Assembly: GCA_021821235.1 (NCBI GenBank)
Contig: JAKACS010000002.1
Coordinates: forward strand, 1-23,340
Direction of reading: 5' to 3'
DNA length: 23,340 nucleotides
Origin: Bacillota bacterium
GTDB taxonomy: Bacteria > Bacillota > Bacilli > Bacillales_B > DSM-18226
The notes beneath the pieces were generated by a model. That model saw only the letters and a program-made list of their open reading frames with translations, was not told the DNA's origin and did not search any database. Positions 1-7,930 of this stretch are shown one piece after another. The translations under genes and the position numbers were made by a program. Each line of letters starts with the position of its first letter. Position 1 is the stretch's first letter.

Positions 1-344
1 TCGCTTAAACCGAGGGAGCCGCCGATGATGAAGGCAATTTTGCTTTTTCCGTAGGTGGCCAGTTTGTCTAGGTTGTCGGCCAGTTGTTCGGATGACTGCA
101 TTTTGCCGTTGATTGCGAGGGCGATGACGTGGGTATCTGCGCTAATTTTTGCCAAAATGCGTTCACCTTCTTTTTGCTTTACTTGAATCATTTCCAAGTC
201 ACTCAATTCTTCGGGTGCTTTTTCATCGACGACCTCAATGATTTCCACTTTTGCATATGCCGATAAACGCTTTGCGTATTCCTCAATTCCCTGTTTTAAG
301 TATTTTTCTTTTAATTTGCCAACCGTTATAATCAAGATATTCAC
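1..344 (-). CDS. rlmH: RlmH, 23S rRNA pseudouridine-1915 N3-methyltransferase (5' part, cut by window edge)
   Basis: This SPOUT-family enzyme methylates pseudouridine 1915 in helix 69 of 23S rRNA, using S-adenosylmethionine, on the assembled ribosome. The first 114 or so codons are visible of a protein that is usually about 159 residues. The translation begins [20 protein letters not shown] and reaches the glycine-rich IGGSLGLS loop at the window edge, which forms part of the SAM-binding trefoil knot. The start is a GTG at 344, preceded by an AAAGGG ribosome binding site about 11 bases upstream. No ATG gives a better family match, since the usual [12 protein letters not shown] start aligns exactly with the GTG. 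It is the B. subtilis yydA orthologue. The upstream region holds DnaA boxes. Identity is close to certain; the missing C-terminus is only due to the window. Confidence 0.95.
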   Translation of the reverse strand, partial: MNILIITVGKLKEKYLKQGIEEYAKRLSAYAKVEIIEVVDEKAPEELSDLEMIQVKQKEGERILAKISADTHVIALAINGKMQSSEQLADNLDKLATYGKSKIAFIIGGSLGLS

Positions 345-379
345 AATCCACAGCCCTTTTCAACGTAATTACAAACAAG

Positions 380-504
380 ATATCCACAGCACTTATCCAC
401 ATATCCACATTTTTTATCCACATGTTGTGTGGGATCATTCGTTCCCCACAACATATACAGCTGAATTTCGACAAAATTCACAGCTTGTTGATAAGTTATC
501 CACA
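380..504 (+). promoter_or_regulatory. DnaA-box cluster upstream of rlmH
   Basis: Three perfect TTATCCACA boxes lie at 393-401, 414-422 and 496-504. One-mismatch copies (ATATCCACA) lie at 380-388 and 401-409, and a reverse-strand one-mismatch copy (TGTTGATAA) lies at 486-494. The forward boxes share one orientation. From memory, B. subtilis has DnaA-box clusters outside oriC, one of them upstream of yydA (rlmH), so this looks like the equivalent cluster. It probably titrates DnaA or otherwise modulates initiation, and may affect rlmH transcription. It is not itself likely to be oriC, because dnaA and dnaN are absent and there is no obvious AT-rich unwinding region. Confidence 0.85.
422..454. 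repeat. Inverted repeat inside the DnaA-box cluster
   Basis: The arms are ATGTTGTG plus GGGA at 422-434 (one-base bulge at 430) and TCCCCACAACAT at 443-454, with an 8-base loop. No T-tract follows on either strand, so it does not look like a terminator. The right arm contains a degenerate DnaA box (TTCCCCACA, 442-450). It could be a protein-binding palindrome or a hairpin in the rlmH leader. The function is unknown. Confidence 0.6.
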
Positions 505-740
505 TCTAATTTTGATAAAATCGGAAATGTTTCAAATTCATCTACAATCATATCCAGTGCAAGATCCACATGCTCTTCACAACAATAAATCATTTTTTAT
601 ACAACCCTTCTACAGATAAATTATTCTTATTGTTAACCATTTTTCCGACCCTCATTCCTGCAGCAGCCTTTCCCATTTTAACATAAAGATACTTGGCGTT
701 TTCTAAGAAGTATACTTGCTCTTATGGATATGAAACCAAG

Positions 741-770
741 AAAAAGGCGGAGCAATCACCCCGCCTTTTT
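741..770 (-). terminator. Intrinsic terminator of htrC
   Basis: A 10-bp stem pairs AAAAAGGCGG (741-750) with CCGCCTTTTT (761-770) around a 10-base loop, starting one base after the htrC stop codon. The flanking A and T runs would give a U-tract on either strand. The only gene ending here is htrC on the minus strand. Confidence 0.9.
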
Positions 771-771
771 G

Positions 772-2028
772 TTAACCCTTGATATTCGTTTTATCTTCAC
801 CTAAAGTAACGGTTGTTTCTTGCAGTTTTCCATTCCGATAAAACTTCACAGTCATTTTATCACCGACTTTTTTATTTTGATACAAATGTTTACGAAGGTC
901 GATGACATCATTCATCTTCTGGCCGTCCAGTTCAACAATAACATCCAACTCTTTCAAGCCTGCTCTGTCAGCTGGCGAGCCTGGAATCACTTGCCTTAAG
1001 GCAACCCCGTAATTGACATCATTCGGCAGTTTTAGCGCTTGCTGCTGATAGTAGGCTGGAATTTCAGCTACCGATTTCAGATCAACTCCTAAGTATGGCC
1101 GCTTCACTGTGCCGAATTTTTCAAGGTCGTTGATAATCGGTTTTGCAGAATTGATCGGAATCGATAAGCCTATGCCTTCCACTGCATTCTGGGCAATTTT
1201 CATAGAGTTGATTCCGATGACTTGGCCGGCAATATTAATAAGCGCTCCACCGCTATTACCAGGGTTAATTGCCGCATCGGTCTGTAAAACTTCCGCTTGC
1301 CAATCCATAACACCATCCTGGTTAATATCCACAGGAATCGTTCGTTTCAAGCCAGAAATAATTCCTTTTGTAACTGATCCTGAGAAAGTTGGACCAAGCG
1401 GGTTTCCAATCGCAATGACCGGTTCGCCTGTCTTCAACTTATCGGAATCTCCAAACTCTGCTACATTTTTCACCTTCGTTCCATCAATCTGCAACACCGC
1501 TAAATCCGTCCACACATCACTTCCGAGCAACTTCGCAGGGAGCTTTGTTCCATCATCTAAGCTGACTTCCAATTTCGTTGCTCCTTGTACCACATGATCG
1601 TTTGTTACGACATAAGCGCGGGTTCCATCATTTTTATAAATCACACCTGAACCCGTACCTGCGGCCTGTTCACCATTTCCCTGCGCATTGCCGCCATCTG
1701 ACCAGAAATTCGCTGATTGAATATTGGTGATCCCCACAACGGCGCTTTTTTCCTTCTGAACCGCTTTTGTCGTATCCGTTTCCACGTCAACTGCAACTTG
1801 TCGTTGGACAATTTCGTTTTTGTTTCCTGTAATTAAATTGTTTTGACCAGTCGTGTTTCCCGGTTGGATGTTATTTGGCAGCATGCCTCGTTCAGCCAAT
1901 GATGGAACTGCAAAGATGACGAGGACAGCCCCGATAATAGCACCTGCTAAACTTGCCAAAAAATAACCGCCTTTTTTTCTTGGCTGTTGTTTATAACGCG
2001 ATTCTGCATGATCGTCATAATAGCCCAA
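772..2028 (-). CDS. htrC: HtrA-family membrane-anchored serine protease (HtrC/YyxA type)
   Basis: This is a surface quality-control protease of the trypsin-PDZ (DegP/HtrA) family, 418 residues long. A short cytoplasmic N-terminus is followed by one membrane segment (about 22-44), a low-complexity linker, the protease domain (about 90-300) and a single PDZ domain (about 315-410). The catalytic triad is visible: His145 in TNDHVV, Asp175 in WTDLAVL and Ser259 in GNSGGAL. It lies directly after walJ, the position of htrC in Bacillus, but a strong terminator and a likely promoter separate it from the wal operon. The start must be the TTG at 2028, because an in-frame TAA lies immediately before it and the next Met is at residue 49, beyond the membrane anchor. 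A ribosome binding site (GAGAGG) lies about 10 bases upstream. The family call is very safe; which of the three Bacillus Htr paralogues it is rests mainly on position. Confidence 0.93.
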   Translation of the reverse strand: MGYYDDHAESRYKQQPRKKGGYFLASLAGAIIGAVLVIFAVPSLAERGMLPNNIQPGNTTGQNNLITGNKNEIVQRQVAVDVETDTTKAVQKEKSAVVGITNIQSANFWSDGGNAQGNGEQAAGTGSGVIYKNDGTRAYVVTNDHVVQGATKLEVSLDDGTKLPAKLLGSDVWTDLAVLQIDGTKVKNVAEFGDSDKLKTGEPVIAIGNPLGPTFSGSVTKGIISGLKRTIPVDINQDGVMDWQAEVLQTDAAINPGNSGGALINIAGQVIGINSMKIAQNAVEGIGLSIPINSAKPIINDLEKFGTVKRPYLGVDLKSVAEIPAYYQQQALKLPNDVNYGVALRQVIPGSPADRAGLKELDVIVELDGQKMNDVIDLRKHLYQNKKVGDKMTVKFYRNGKLQETTVTLGEDKTNIKG

Positions 2029-2091
2029 TTACACCATTCCTCTCTCCAGAAAATAAACCCCTATATCCATTATTTTGGCTTTCTCGAAACC

Positions 2092-2097
2092 ATTATA
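2092..2097 (-). promoter_or_regulatory. Likely htrC promoter, -10 element
   Basis: On the minus strand a perfect TATAAT lies at 2097-2092, about 65 bases upstream of the htrC start and after the walJ terminator. The expected -35 position 17 bases upstream reads TTAGAG, a weak match. I saw no CtsR or CIRCE-type operator. Confidence 0.45.
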
Positions 2098-2143
2098 CTC
2101 AATCCTTTTTCAATCTCTAACAACTGTTGCCTGATTAAAATGC

Positions 2144-2190
2144 AAAAAAAGAGACGGAAAATTCTTAGCAAAGAACCTTCCCTCTTTTTT
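2144..2190 (-). terminator. Intrinsic terminator after walJ
   Basis: An outer 9-bp stem pairs AAAAAAGAG (2145-2153) with CTCTTTTTT (2182-2190). It continues inward through GGAA/TTCC and TTCTT/AAGAA helices with small internal loops. On the minus strand it ends in a run of seven T. It begins 26 bases after the walJ stop and would end the walR-walJ transcript. Confidence 0.85.
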
Positions 2191-2216
2191 ATTTCCAATA
2201 TTGAAATCCGCTAAAC

Positions 2217-3011
2217 CTATACAGCAGTCAATGTAGTCGGACTTTTTGCATCCGTATCATACAAATCAAACTGATCGCCAACAATCAGCCCTCTTGATTC
2301 TAGGGTTTGAGTAACAGACATCCTGGCTAATTCCTTCATATTATTATCAAGACTTAAATGGGCAAGGTACACGCGCTTTGTCTTGTCACCGATCACGTCG
2401 CTCATTGCAATCGCTGCGTCTTCGTTGGAGACATGGCCGACATCGCTTAAAATCCGGCGCTTAATATTCCACGGATAGCGACCCATCCTAAGCATTTGCA
2501 CATCATGATTCGACTCAAACACATACATATCTGCGTTCGAGATGATTCCTTTCATTCGATCACTCACATAGCCTGTATCGGTAATTAACACTAGTTTTTT
2601 TCCAGCATGATGAAAGACGTAAAACATCGGTTCGACAGCATCATGGGAGACACCAAATGATTCAATCTCAGTAGCACCAAAGTTTTTGACCGTTTCCATG
2701 TCAAAAATAAACTTTTGTTCTGTAGCAATTTCCCCAATATGGCTTTCCATTGCCTGCCATGTTTTTTGATTTGCATAAATCGGAACTTTGTATTTTCGGG
2801 CAACGACGCCCAGTCCCTTTATATGGTCACTATGTTCATGGGTAACAAACAAACCCGAAAGATTGCTCATATCCCGGTCGATTTTTTGAAAAAGGATCTC
2901 CATTTGTTTACCGCTTAAACCGGCATCAACTAGAAAGGAATGTTGGCCATCCTCAACATAAATGGCATTACCGGTACTCCCGCTTGCAAGGACACTAAAC
3001 TGCAAAGACAT
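2217..3011 (-). CDS. walJ: WalJ (YycJ), metallo-beta-lactamase-fold hydrolase of the WalRK operon
   Basis: This cytoplasmic protein of the metallo-beta-lactamase superfamily is the last gene of the walR operon. In Bacillus, WalJ is thought to be an exonuclease-type enzyme linked to cell division and DNA replication coordination; the exact substrate is not settled. The 264-residue protein shows the metal-binding signature THEHSDH with His58, His60, Asp62 and His63, and a later TDTG motif near 145 supplying another ligand. I chose the ATG at 3011 over the GTG at 3020: a GGAG sits 8 bases before the ATG, and [14 protein letters not shown] matches the usual N-terminus. The yycI stop lies just upstream, so the genes are probably translationally coupled. 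Family assignment is firm. Confidence 0.93.
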   Translation of the reverse strand: MSLQFSVLASGSTGNAIYVEDGQHSFLVDAGLSGKQMEILFQKIDRDMSNLSGLFVTHEHSDHIKGLGVVARKYKVPIYANQKTWQAMESHIGEIATEQKFIFDMETVKNFGATEIESFGVSHDAVEPMFYVFHHAGKKLVLITDTGYVSDRMKGIISNADMYVFESNHDVQMLRMGRYPWNIKRRILSDVGHVSNEDAAIAMSDVIGDKTKRVYLAHLSLDNNMKELARMSVTQTLESRGLIVGDQFDLYDTDAKSPTTLTAV

Positions 3012-3016
3012 TCTTT

Positions 3017-3811
3017 TCACTCCACTACCTTATTTTCATCATTTTTAAAATCGATAATCTGCCCTTCAAACGCATTTACGAACAAATCTTGTTTGTTATC
3101 AACAACAATATGCCAAGTGGGCGCCATCACTTGCGAAGCCGCAAGCTGGATGAGCGTTGCATAACCAAGCTCCACTTTAGTGATTTTGCTCTTTGGCTTC
3201 AGCATTCCTTTTTGATGGAGGGTTTCAATGGCTTTTAACGGCGGGAGAAGTTCCTGCTTGGCTGTCAGCTTTTCAATTCCCTCAAGATACGTTTGCTCAT
3301 AGGCATAAATTTGATTATCCTTATTAACATAAAAGGTAATCATCCCGCTGAGATTGTTATAAAAAATGTCGCCCTCGTATTGCTGCAAATACGTTATCGT
3401 ATTTTTCTTATCATTTTTTTCCCAAAATACATAATGCTCGCTGTAAGGAACATTTTCTTTTAAAAAGGAAGACATACTGGCCTCTTCAAACTTTGAATTT
3501 AACTGAATCGGTTTATCTAACGTTGATTCAAGTGTTGTTGCATTCTTCAAATAAACAGTTTGCCCTTTTAACTTTGCCATCTCTTCTTTGGAAAAAGCTT
3601 TCGGCTTCGCGCTAATGTATTGATCCTTAATTGGTGTTTTCGGAAGCTCAACATAGTGGATTTCATCTGCCTTCAGCTTGTCTTCAACCGATGTTTCGGT
3701 AATCAATTCGTATTTATTGGCATCGCGAATTTTTACAAATTGATAGAAAAGGTACACATCTAAAATCAAAAAGGTCACGATAAAGATGGTTTTGATTTTA
3801 CTCCAATCCAT
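3017..3811 (-). CDS. yycI: YycI, membrane regulator of WalK
   Basis: This is a 264-residue protein with one N-terminal membrane segment (about 7-26, rich in I, F, V and L) and a large extracytoplasmic domain. The N-terminus [10 protein letters not shown] and the YycI-family body are recognisable. In B. subtilis YycI forms a membrane complex with YycH and the WalK kinase and lowers WalK activity; in S. aureus the same pair is reported to stimulate it, so the direction here cannot be told from sequence. Its start overlaps the end of yycH by 14 bases, and its stop lies just before the walJ start, which points to coordinated translation. No catalytic motif is expected or seen. Confidence 0.93.
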   Translation of the reverse strand: MDWSKIKTIFIVTFLILDVYLFYQFVKIRDANKYELITETSVEDKLKADEIHYVELPKTPIKDQYISAKPKAFSKEEMAKLKGQTVYLKNATTLESTLDKPIQLNSKFEEASMSSFLKENVPYSEHYVFWEKNDKKNTITYLQQYEGDIFYNNLSGMITFYVNKDNQIYAYEQTYLEGIEKLTAKQELLPPLKAIETLHQKGMLKPKSKITKVELGYATLIQLAASQVMAPTWHIVVDNKQDLFVNAFEGQIIDFKNDENKVVE

Positions 3812-5120
3812 TCGCTGCCCCTCCCAGATCTGCCAACGTTACCTCATTCCACGTTTTATCATAGCGATAAAACCATGTGGGTTCTAAGAGGATGAGCTTA
3901 GACGTTTTTGAATCCCGCTCCATTTTATAGCCAAGCACAATTTTTTCAAGCAGTTCAGGCTTGATTTTCTTTTCATACAACAAATAATTCAACACCCGGG
4001 TTCCGGACGGAAAATTTATTTTTTTCATTTCTGATTTGAGAGGTAATTCTAAAGATATATTGGGCCGAACATATTTATTAATTTCTCTGCGACCCCATGT
4101 TTCATTGATTTCGGACATGCCACTATCATTGAAAACCGGGTAACCGTCGTCACTATACATCCGAAATGTTACCTTGTGCTGCAGCTCATCTTTCTCAACA
4201 TAGCGGTACGAATCTGTCCAGCCGCCATGCTCATTGACAAAATCAATGCTGCGCTTCACAAGATCATTTGTACTTTCCGTAAAATCACTGTCGACCGTTG
4301 GATTTACATAAAGAAGCATATTGCGGTCATAGTTGATATTCATTTTGCTCGATCCATTTGTAAATTCTTCGCCTTGCGATACAAAGCTCTTTTGCACAAA
4401 ACTTGGATCATTAAAAAGAGCTTCCTTAAATTCATCGGAATTGAGGGTAACAGGAAGATATTTGTATTCCATCATATCCTGATCTTTTTCCGGCAAAAAA
4501 ATGGTTGGTTTATTGGGCCGGTTATAGGCAAAATAATGCGGATACTGCCATGCCCCTTTATAAAAATCCCGAATAAATTCATTTAAAAAACTAACCGCAA
4601 TCCGGCTTGCATAAACTTGTTCAGTATTGGTTGATACAAAATAGACAAGTCCAGTATCCTTTTCCGGATTTTCGACATTCACAATCATCTTATCAAAATT
4701 AAACGAAGGAATTTTTTTCTCTTGAAAGCGAAGAACATTCCGGTAAAGATCAATAGGAACATCAGTCGGAAAAGCAATTTCGACATTTCCGTTTGCTTGG
4801 GTTAATTGATTGATATTGCCCATTTGATTCGTTACATTTTTTACATCAGTGAAAACCCATTTGCTTAATTCTTTCGTTAGCCTGTCCAATTCTGCCGGGT
4901 TCACTGTCCCAAAATGCTCACCTTTTATATGATACAACGCGATATCTGGGCGGACAATTTTTTTCACTTCCCGCTTTTGACTTAACGTGACCTGTGCCAC
5001 ATAATTGCTGTTTTCTATCGTGTCATAATTGGGCTGATACGTCCATAGATTCCATGTTAAAAAAATGCTGCCAAATACTAATGCAGTTAGCACAATTGAT
5101 TTGATTTTTTCATATCTCAT
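3798..5120 (-). CDS. yycH: YycH, membrane regulator of WalK
   Basis: This 440-residue membrane-anchored protein is the partner of YycI in controlling the WalK sensor kinase. One N-terminal membrane segment lies at about 6-26, followed by a long extracytoplasmic region with the TWNLWTYQP sequence typical of the family just after the anchor. Two ATG codons are possible, at 5126 and 5120. I prefer 5120 because its ATGA overlaps the walK stop, the GAGG lies 10 bases upstream, and MRYEKIKSI fits the family start (MKRETIK-type). The 5126 start has only 4 bases of spacing. The downstream end overlaps yycI. Identity is secure; the start is uncertain by two codons. Confidence 0.92.
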   Translation of the reverse strand: MRYEKIKSIVLTALVFGSIFLTWNLWTYQPNYDTIENSNYVAQVTLSQKREVKKIVRPDIALYHIKGEHFGTVNPAELDRLTKELSKWVFTDVKNVTNQMGNINQLTQANGNVEIAFPTDVPIDLYRNVLRFQEKKIPSFNFDKMIVNVENPEKDTGLVYFVSTNTEQVYASRIAVSFLNEFIRDFYKGAWQYPHYFAYNRPNKPTIFLPEKDQDMMEYKYLPVTLNSDEFKEALFNDPSFVQKSFVSQGEEFTNGSSKMNINYDRNMLLYVNPTVDSDFTESTNDLVKRSIDFVNEHGGWTDSYRYVEKDELQHKVTFRMYSDDGYPVFNDSGMSEINETWGRREINKYVRPNISLELPLKSEMKKINFPSGTRVLNYLLYEKKIKPELLEKIVLGYKMERDSKTSKLILLEPTWFYRYDKTWNEVTLADLGGAANGLE

Positions 5121-6943
5121 GACCATTCATCCTCTTCTGAACGCTCATATGGAAGCGAGAATGCAATCTCTGTTCCTTTTCCTTCTTCACTTGTTGCCCA
5201 AATGCTGCCGCCATGTGCCTGCACCATTTCTTTGGCAATGGCAAGACCCAATCCTGTTCCGCCTAATTTTCTTGATCTTGCTTTATCTACCCGGTAAAAA
5301 CGCTCGAAAATTTTTCCAATATTCTCTTTTGGAATTCCCATCCCTTGGTCGGCGACACTAACAATCACTTTCTCTTCCTCTTCCTTTATCGAGAAAGTAA
5401 TTTGCCCGCCTTCTGGAGAATATTTGATTGCATTTGAAATGATATTGTATAAAACTTGCGTAATTTTATCTTCATCGATTTCCAAAAGAATGGAGTGACC
5501 AGGCAGCTCCCGGTTAAATGTCAGATTTTGTTCTTTTGCCATTTCAAAACGGTCAATAATTTGATGGAAAAAGTCGACTAAATCAACCCATTCTTTTGTC
5601 AAATTATAATCGGTGCTGTCCATCTTGGAAAGCTGGAGTAAATCATTTACAAGGCGGATCATCCGCTCCGTTTCCGTCCTTGTAACCTCCAAAAAGTTTG
5701 GAGCAATTTCTTCATCTCTCCAGGCACCATCCGCTAATGCCTCCAAATAACTCCGCATTGTCGTTAATGGTGTCCTTAATTCATGCGAAACATTTGCAAC
5801 AAATTCGCGCCGCTCCATATTGATTTTTTCCTGTTCGGTAATGTCGTGAAGAACCGTAATTAAGCCGTTAACAAACCCGGTTTCTTTTTGAATAACGGAA
5901 AGATTTGCCCGCAAAATATACGGCTTGTTTTTCGTGCTGTAATCCAAGATCAGCGAATCCTTTTCTTCGATTAAATCTTCGAAAGTATATTGGTCGCTTA
6001 AACCAAGCAGCGAAACAATTGGCTGCGACAGCACTGTTTCACGTGAAACATCCAACATCTCCGCAGCGGGATCGTTAATTAAAATCACCCGGCCTTTTCG
6101 GTCTGTTGCAATCACTCCATCGGTCATATAAGAAAGAACCGACGAAAGCTTTCTTCGCTCGCCTTCGGTCATCGCCTGGGCTTCTTGAAGTTTTTTCGTT
6201 AAGTTATTAAACGTAATCGCAAGTGTACCAATTTCATCAAAGCCATATACTTTTACTTTCCGTGAAAAATTGCCTTTCGTCATTGCCAGCGCTTGTTTTT
6301 TCATATCGGCAATCGGCCTTGTGATCGTTTGTGCCAGCAAAATTCCTAACACGGCAGTGATCGATAACGCAATGGCTGTTCCAGTGGCAAAAATTCGATT
6401 GATTGTTTTCATTTGTTCAAATACATTTTCAATTTTTGCCACTACATAAATGGCACCGATGACTTTTTTTCCTGATTTTATCGGCGTTGATAAGACCCAA
6501 AGTCGATGTCCCGTTTGCGGATCAATTAAAATGCTGCTCTGGTCTTCTTCTAAAATAATCGATTGCTTGATTCGCAATTCTGTCGTTCTTGAACCAACCA
6601 GCCCTTGGTTGCTTGGAGAAGACGTCCCGAGAATTTTCAGCGATCTCGCATCTATCACGCGTACTTCTGAAATATCGACTGCGGAGAAATCCTTAAGAAC
6701 TTTTCTTATATCCTCCTCCAGCGTCGGGTCATCCGCTGTGCGCTGTTTCTGCATTTCTTCAACGACATTGTAAGCGAGCAAATTCACCCGTGCTTTCAAG
6801 GATGTTTGAAAGTTTGTCCTTAGCGTTTCTTCCAGTTGCTTAACAAAGTAAACCCCGATGATCTGCATCGCAACCAATAAAAGCAGTACATAAATGATAA
6901 CAAACTTTACATGAATCGAGCGAAAAAATCCTACTCTTCTCAT
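5117..6943 (-). CDS. walK: WalK (YycG), essential cell-wall sensor histidine kinase
   Basis: WalK senses cell-wall state and phosphorylates WalR. The 608-residue protein has membrane segments at about 13-34 and 180-200 flanking an extracytoplasmic Cache-type domain. These are followed by HAMP (about 198-250), PAS/PAC (about 255-370), HisKA with the phosphorylated His377 in SHELRTP, and a HATPase domain with N-box Asn494, G1 DQGMGIP (522-528) and G2 GGTGLGLAI (551-559). An AGGAG lies 9 bases before the ATG, and walR ends 6 bases upstream. It overlaps yycH by 4 bases. The cytoplasmic PAS keeps His356 and Glu360, which by offset correspond to zinc ligands reported in S. aureus WalK, but the first His ligand seems to be Tyr262 here. 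The gene is normally essential. Confidence 0.97.
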   Translation of the reverse strand: MRRVGFFRSIHVKFVIIYVLLLLVAMQIIGVYFVKQLEETLRTNFQTSLKARVNLLAYNVVEEMQKQRTADDPTLEEDIRKVLKDFSAVDISEVRVIDARSLKILGTSSPSNQGLVGSRTTELRIKQSIILEEDQSSILIDPQTGHRLWVLSTPIKSGKKVIGAIYVVAKIENVFEQMKTINRIFATGTAIALSITAVLGILLAQTITRPIADMKKQALAMTKGNFSRKVKVYGFDEIGTLAITFNNLTKKLQEAQAMTEGERRKLSSVLSYMTDGVIATDRKGRVILINDPAAEMLDVSRETVLSQPIVSLLGLSDQYTFEDLIEEKDSLILDYSTKNKPYILRANLSVIQKETGFVNGLITVLHDITEQEKINMERREFVANVSHELRTPLTTMRSYLEALADGAWRDEEIAPNFLEVTRTETERMIRLVNDLLQLSKMDSTDYNLTKEWVDLVDFFHQIIDRFEMAKEQNLTFNRELPGHSILLEIDEDKITQVLYNIISNAIKYSPEGGQITFSIKEEEEKVIVSVADQGMGIPKENIGKIFERFYRVDKARSRKLGGTGLGLAIAKEMVQAHGGSIWATSEEGKGTEIAFSLPYERSEEDEWS

Positions 6944-6949
6944 CTACAT

Positions 6950-7660
6950 TTACTCCTGTTCAGGATTGCGCAAATAATATCCAACCCCGCGGCGGGTAAC
7001 AATCCATGCTGGGTGGCTTGGGCTGTCTTCAATTTTTTCCCGCAACCTCCTGACAGTAACGTCAACCGTGCGAACATCGCCAAAATAGTCATAACCCCAA
7101 ACGGTTTGCAGCAAATGTTCTCTTGTCATAACTTGTCCAATATGCTTCGCTAAATAATGGAGCAGTTCAAACTCGCGGTGGGTTAACTCAATGACTTCTC
7201 CTCGCTTTGAAACAACATAGGCATCCGGATGGATGACAAGAGAGCCAATTTCAATTTCATTTGTATCCTCATCTGGAACAGATTGGCTAGCGAGCTGCTG
7301 ATGACGCCGCAGATTAGCTTTAACCCTTGCAATTAATTCTCTTGTGCTAAATGGCTTTGTTACGTAATCATCTGCACCAAGCTCCAAGCCTAATACTTTG
7401 TCAATTTCTGAGTCTTTGGCCGTCAGCATAATGATCGGCATTTCATACTTTTTTCGGACTTCGCGACATACTTCCATCCCGTCACGCAATGGAAGCATGA
7501 TATCAAGCAAAATCAAGTCTGGCTGAATTTCATCTACCATCTCGATTGCTTCATTGCCGTCATAGGCACAATAAACATCAAAACCTTCTTTTTTTAAATT
7601 AAATCGCAAAATATCTGCAATCGGTTTTTCATCATCTATAACAAGAATTTTTTTCTCCAT
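6950..7660 (-). CDS. walR: WalR (YycF), essential OmpR-type response regulator
   Basis: WalR is the DNA-binding partner of WalK and controls autolysin and other wall-metabolism genes. The 236-residue protein has a receiver domain with the acidic pair Asp9/Asp10, phospho-acceptor Asp53 in LLDIMLP and Lys102. A winged-helix domain follows (about 130-230) with the family sequence [20 protein letters not shown]. Thr101, the residue I recall being phosphorylated by PrkC in B. subtilis, is present. A longer reading frame begins at 7678, but the ATG at 7660 has an AAAGGGG 8 bases upstream and matches the usual MDKKIL start. It is the first gene of the walR-walK-yycH-yycI-walJ operon. I found no convincing promoter in the 270 bases upstream. 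Confidence 0.97.
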   Translation of the reverse strand: MEKKILVIDDEKPIADILRFNLKKEGFDVYCAYDGNEAIEMVDEIQPDLILLDIMLPLRDGMEVCREVRKKYEMPIIMLTAKDSEIDKVLGLELGADDYVTKPFSTRELIARVKANLRRHQQLASQSVPDEDTNEIEIGSLVIHPDAYVVSKRGEVIELTHREFELLHYLAKHIGQVMTREHLLQTVWGYDYFGDVRTVDVTVRRLREKIEDSPSHPAWIVTRRGVGYYLRNPEQE

Positions 7661-7901
7661 ACTGGCTGCCCCTTTCACAATGGCTATCTATGTTTATTTC
7701 GTCACTAAATTATTCGTTTTCAGATCTGTTTCTTAGTCCTAAAAGAGTCTATTTACTCTATCTTACTTTACCATGATATTTGCCGTAATTCACCTCTTAA
7801 CAACATTTGACAGCAAACGAGAACAAAAAACGCTGAAGCTAGCTTTAAAAAGCTAATGCAAGGTTACCCACAACGTCATAATTTATAATTTCCCAGACGG
7901 T

Positions 7902-7929
7902 AAAAAAAGCCTCTAGGAGCACTAGAGAC
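7902..7929 (-). terminator. Intrinsic terminator of the M23 endopeptidase gene
   Basis: An 8-bp stem (one G-U pair) with a 5-base loop at 7909-7929 is followed on the minus strand by seven T. It begins one base after the stop codon of the peptidase gene and separates it from the wal operon. Confidence 0.9.
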
Positions 7930-7930
7930 T

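Noticed and set aside
238..619. Plus-strand open frames of 65 and 116 residues over the DnaA-box region
   Set aside because: They overlap the rlmH 5' end and repetitive box sequence, have no ribosome binding site and show no protein family character.
345..771. Chromosomal origin oriC
   Set aside because: DnaA boxes are present, but dnaA, dnaN and a clear unwinding region are not; the position matches a known secondary cluster instead.
7784..7812. TGTCAA and TGTTAA on the minus strand upstream of walR, considered as a WalR autoregulatory box
   Set aside because: The half-sites are 4 rather than 5 bases apart and the first has a mismatch, so spacing does not fit the consensus.
7661..7860. Promoter of the walR operon
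   Set aside because: Several TAAGAT or TAAAGT-like -10 candidates exist, but none has a convincing -35 at 16-18 bases, so no site was called.
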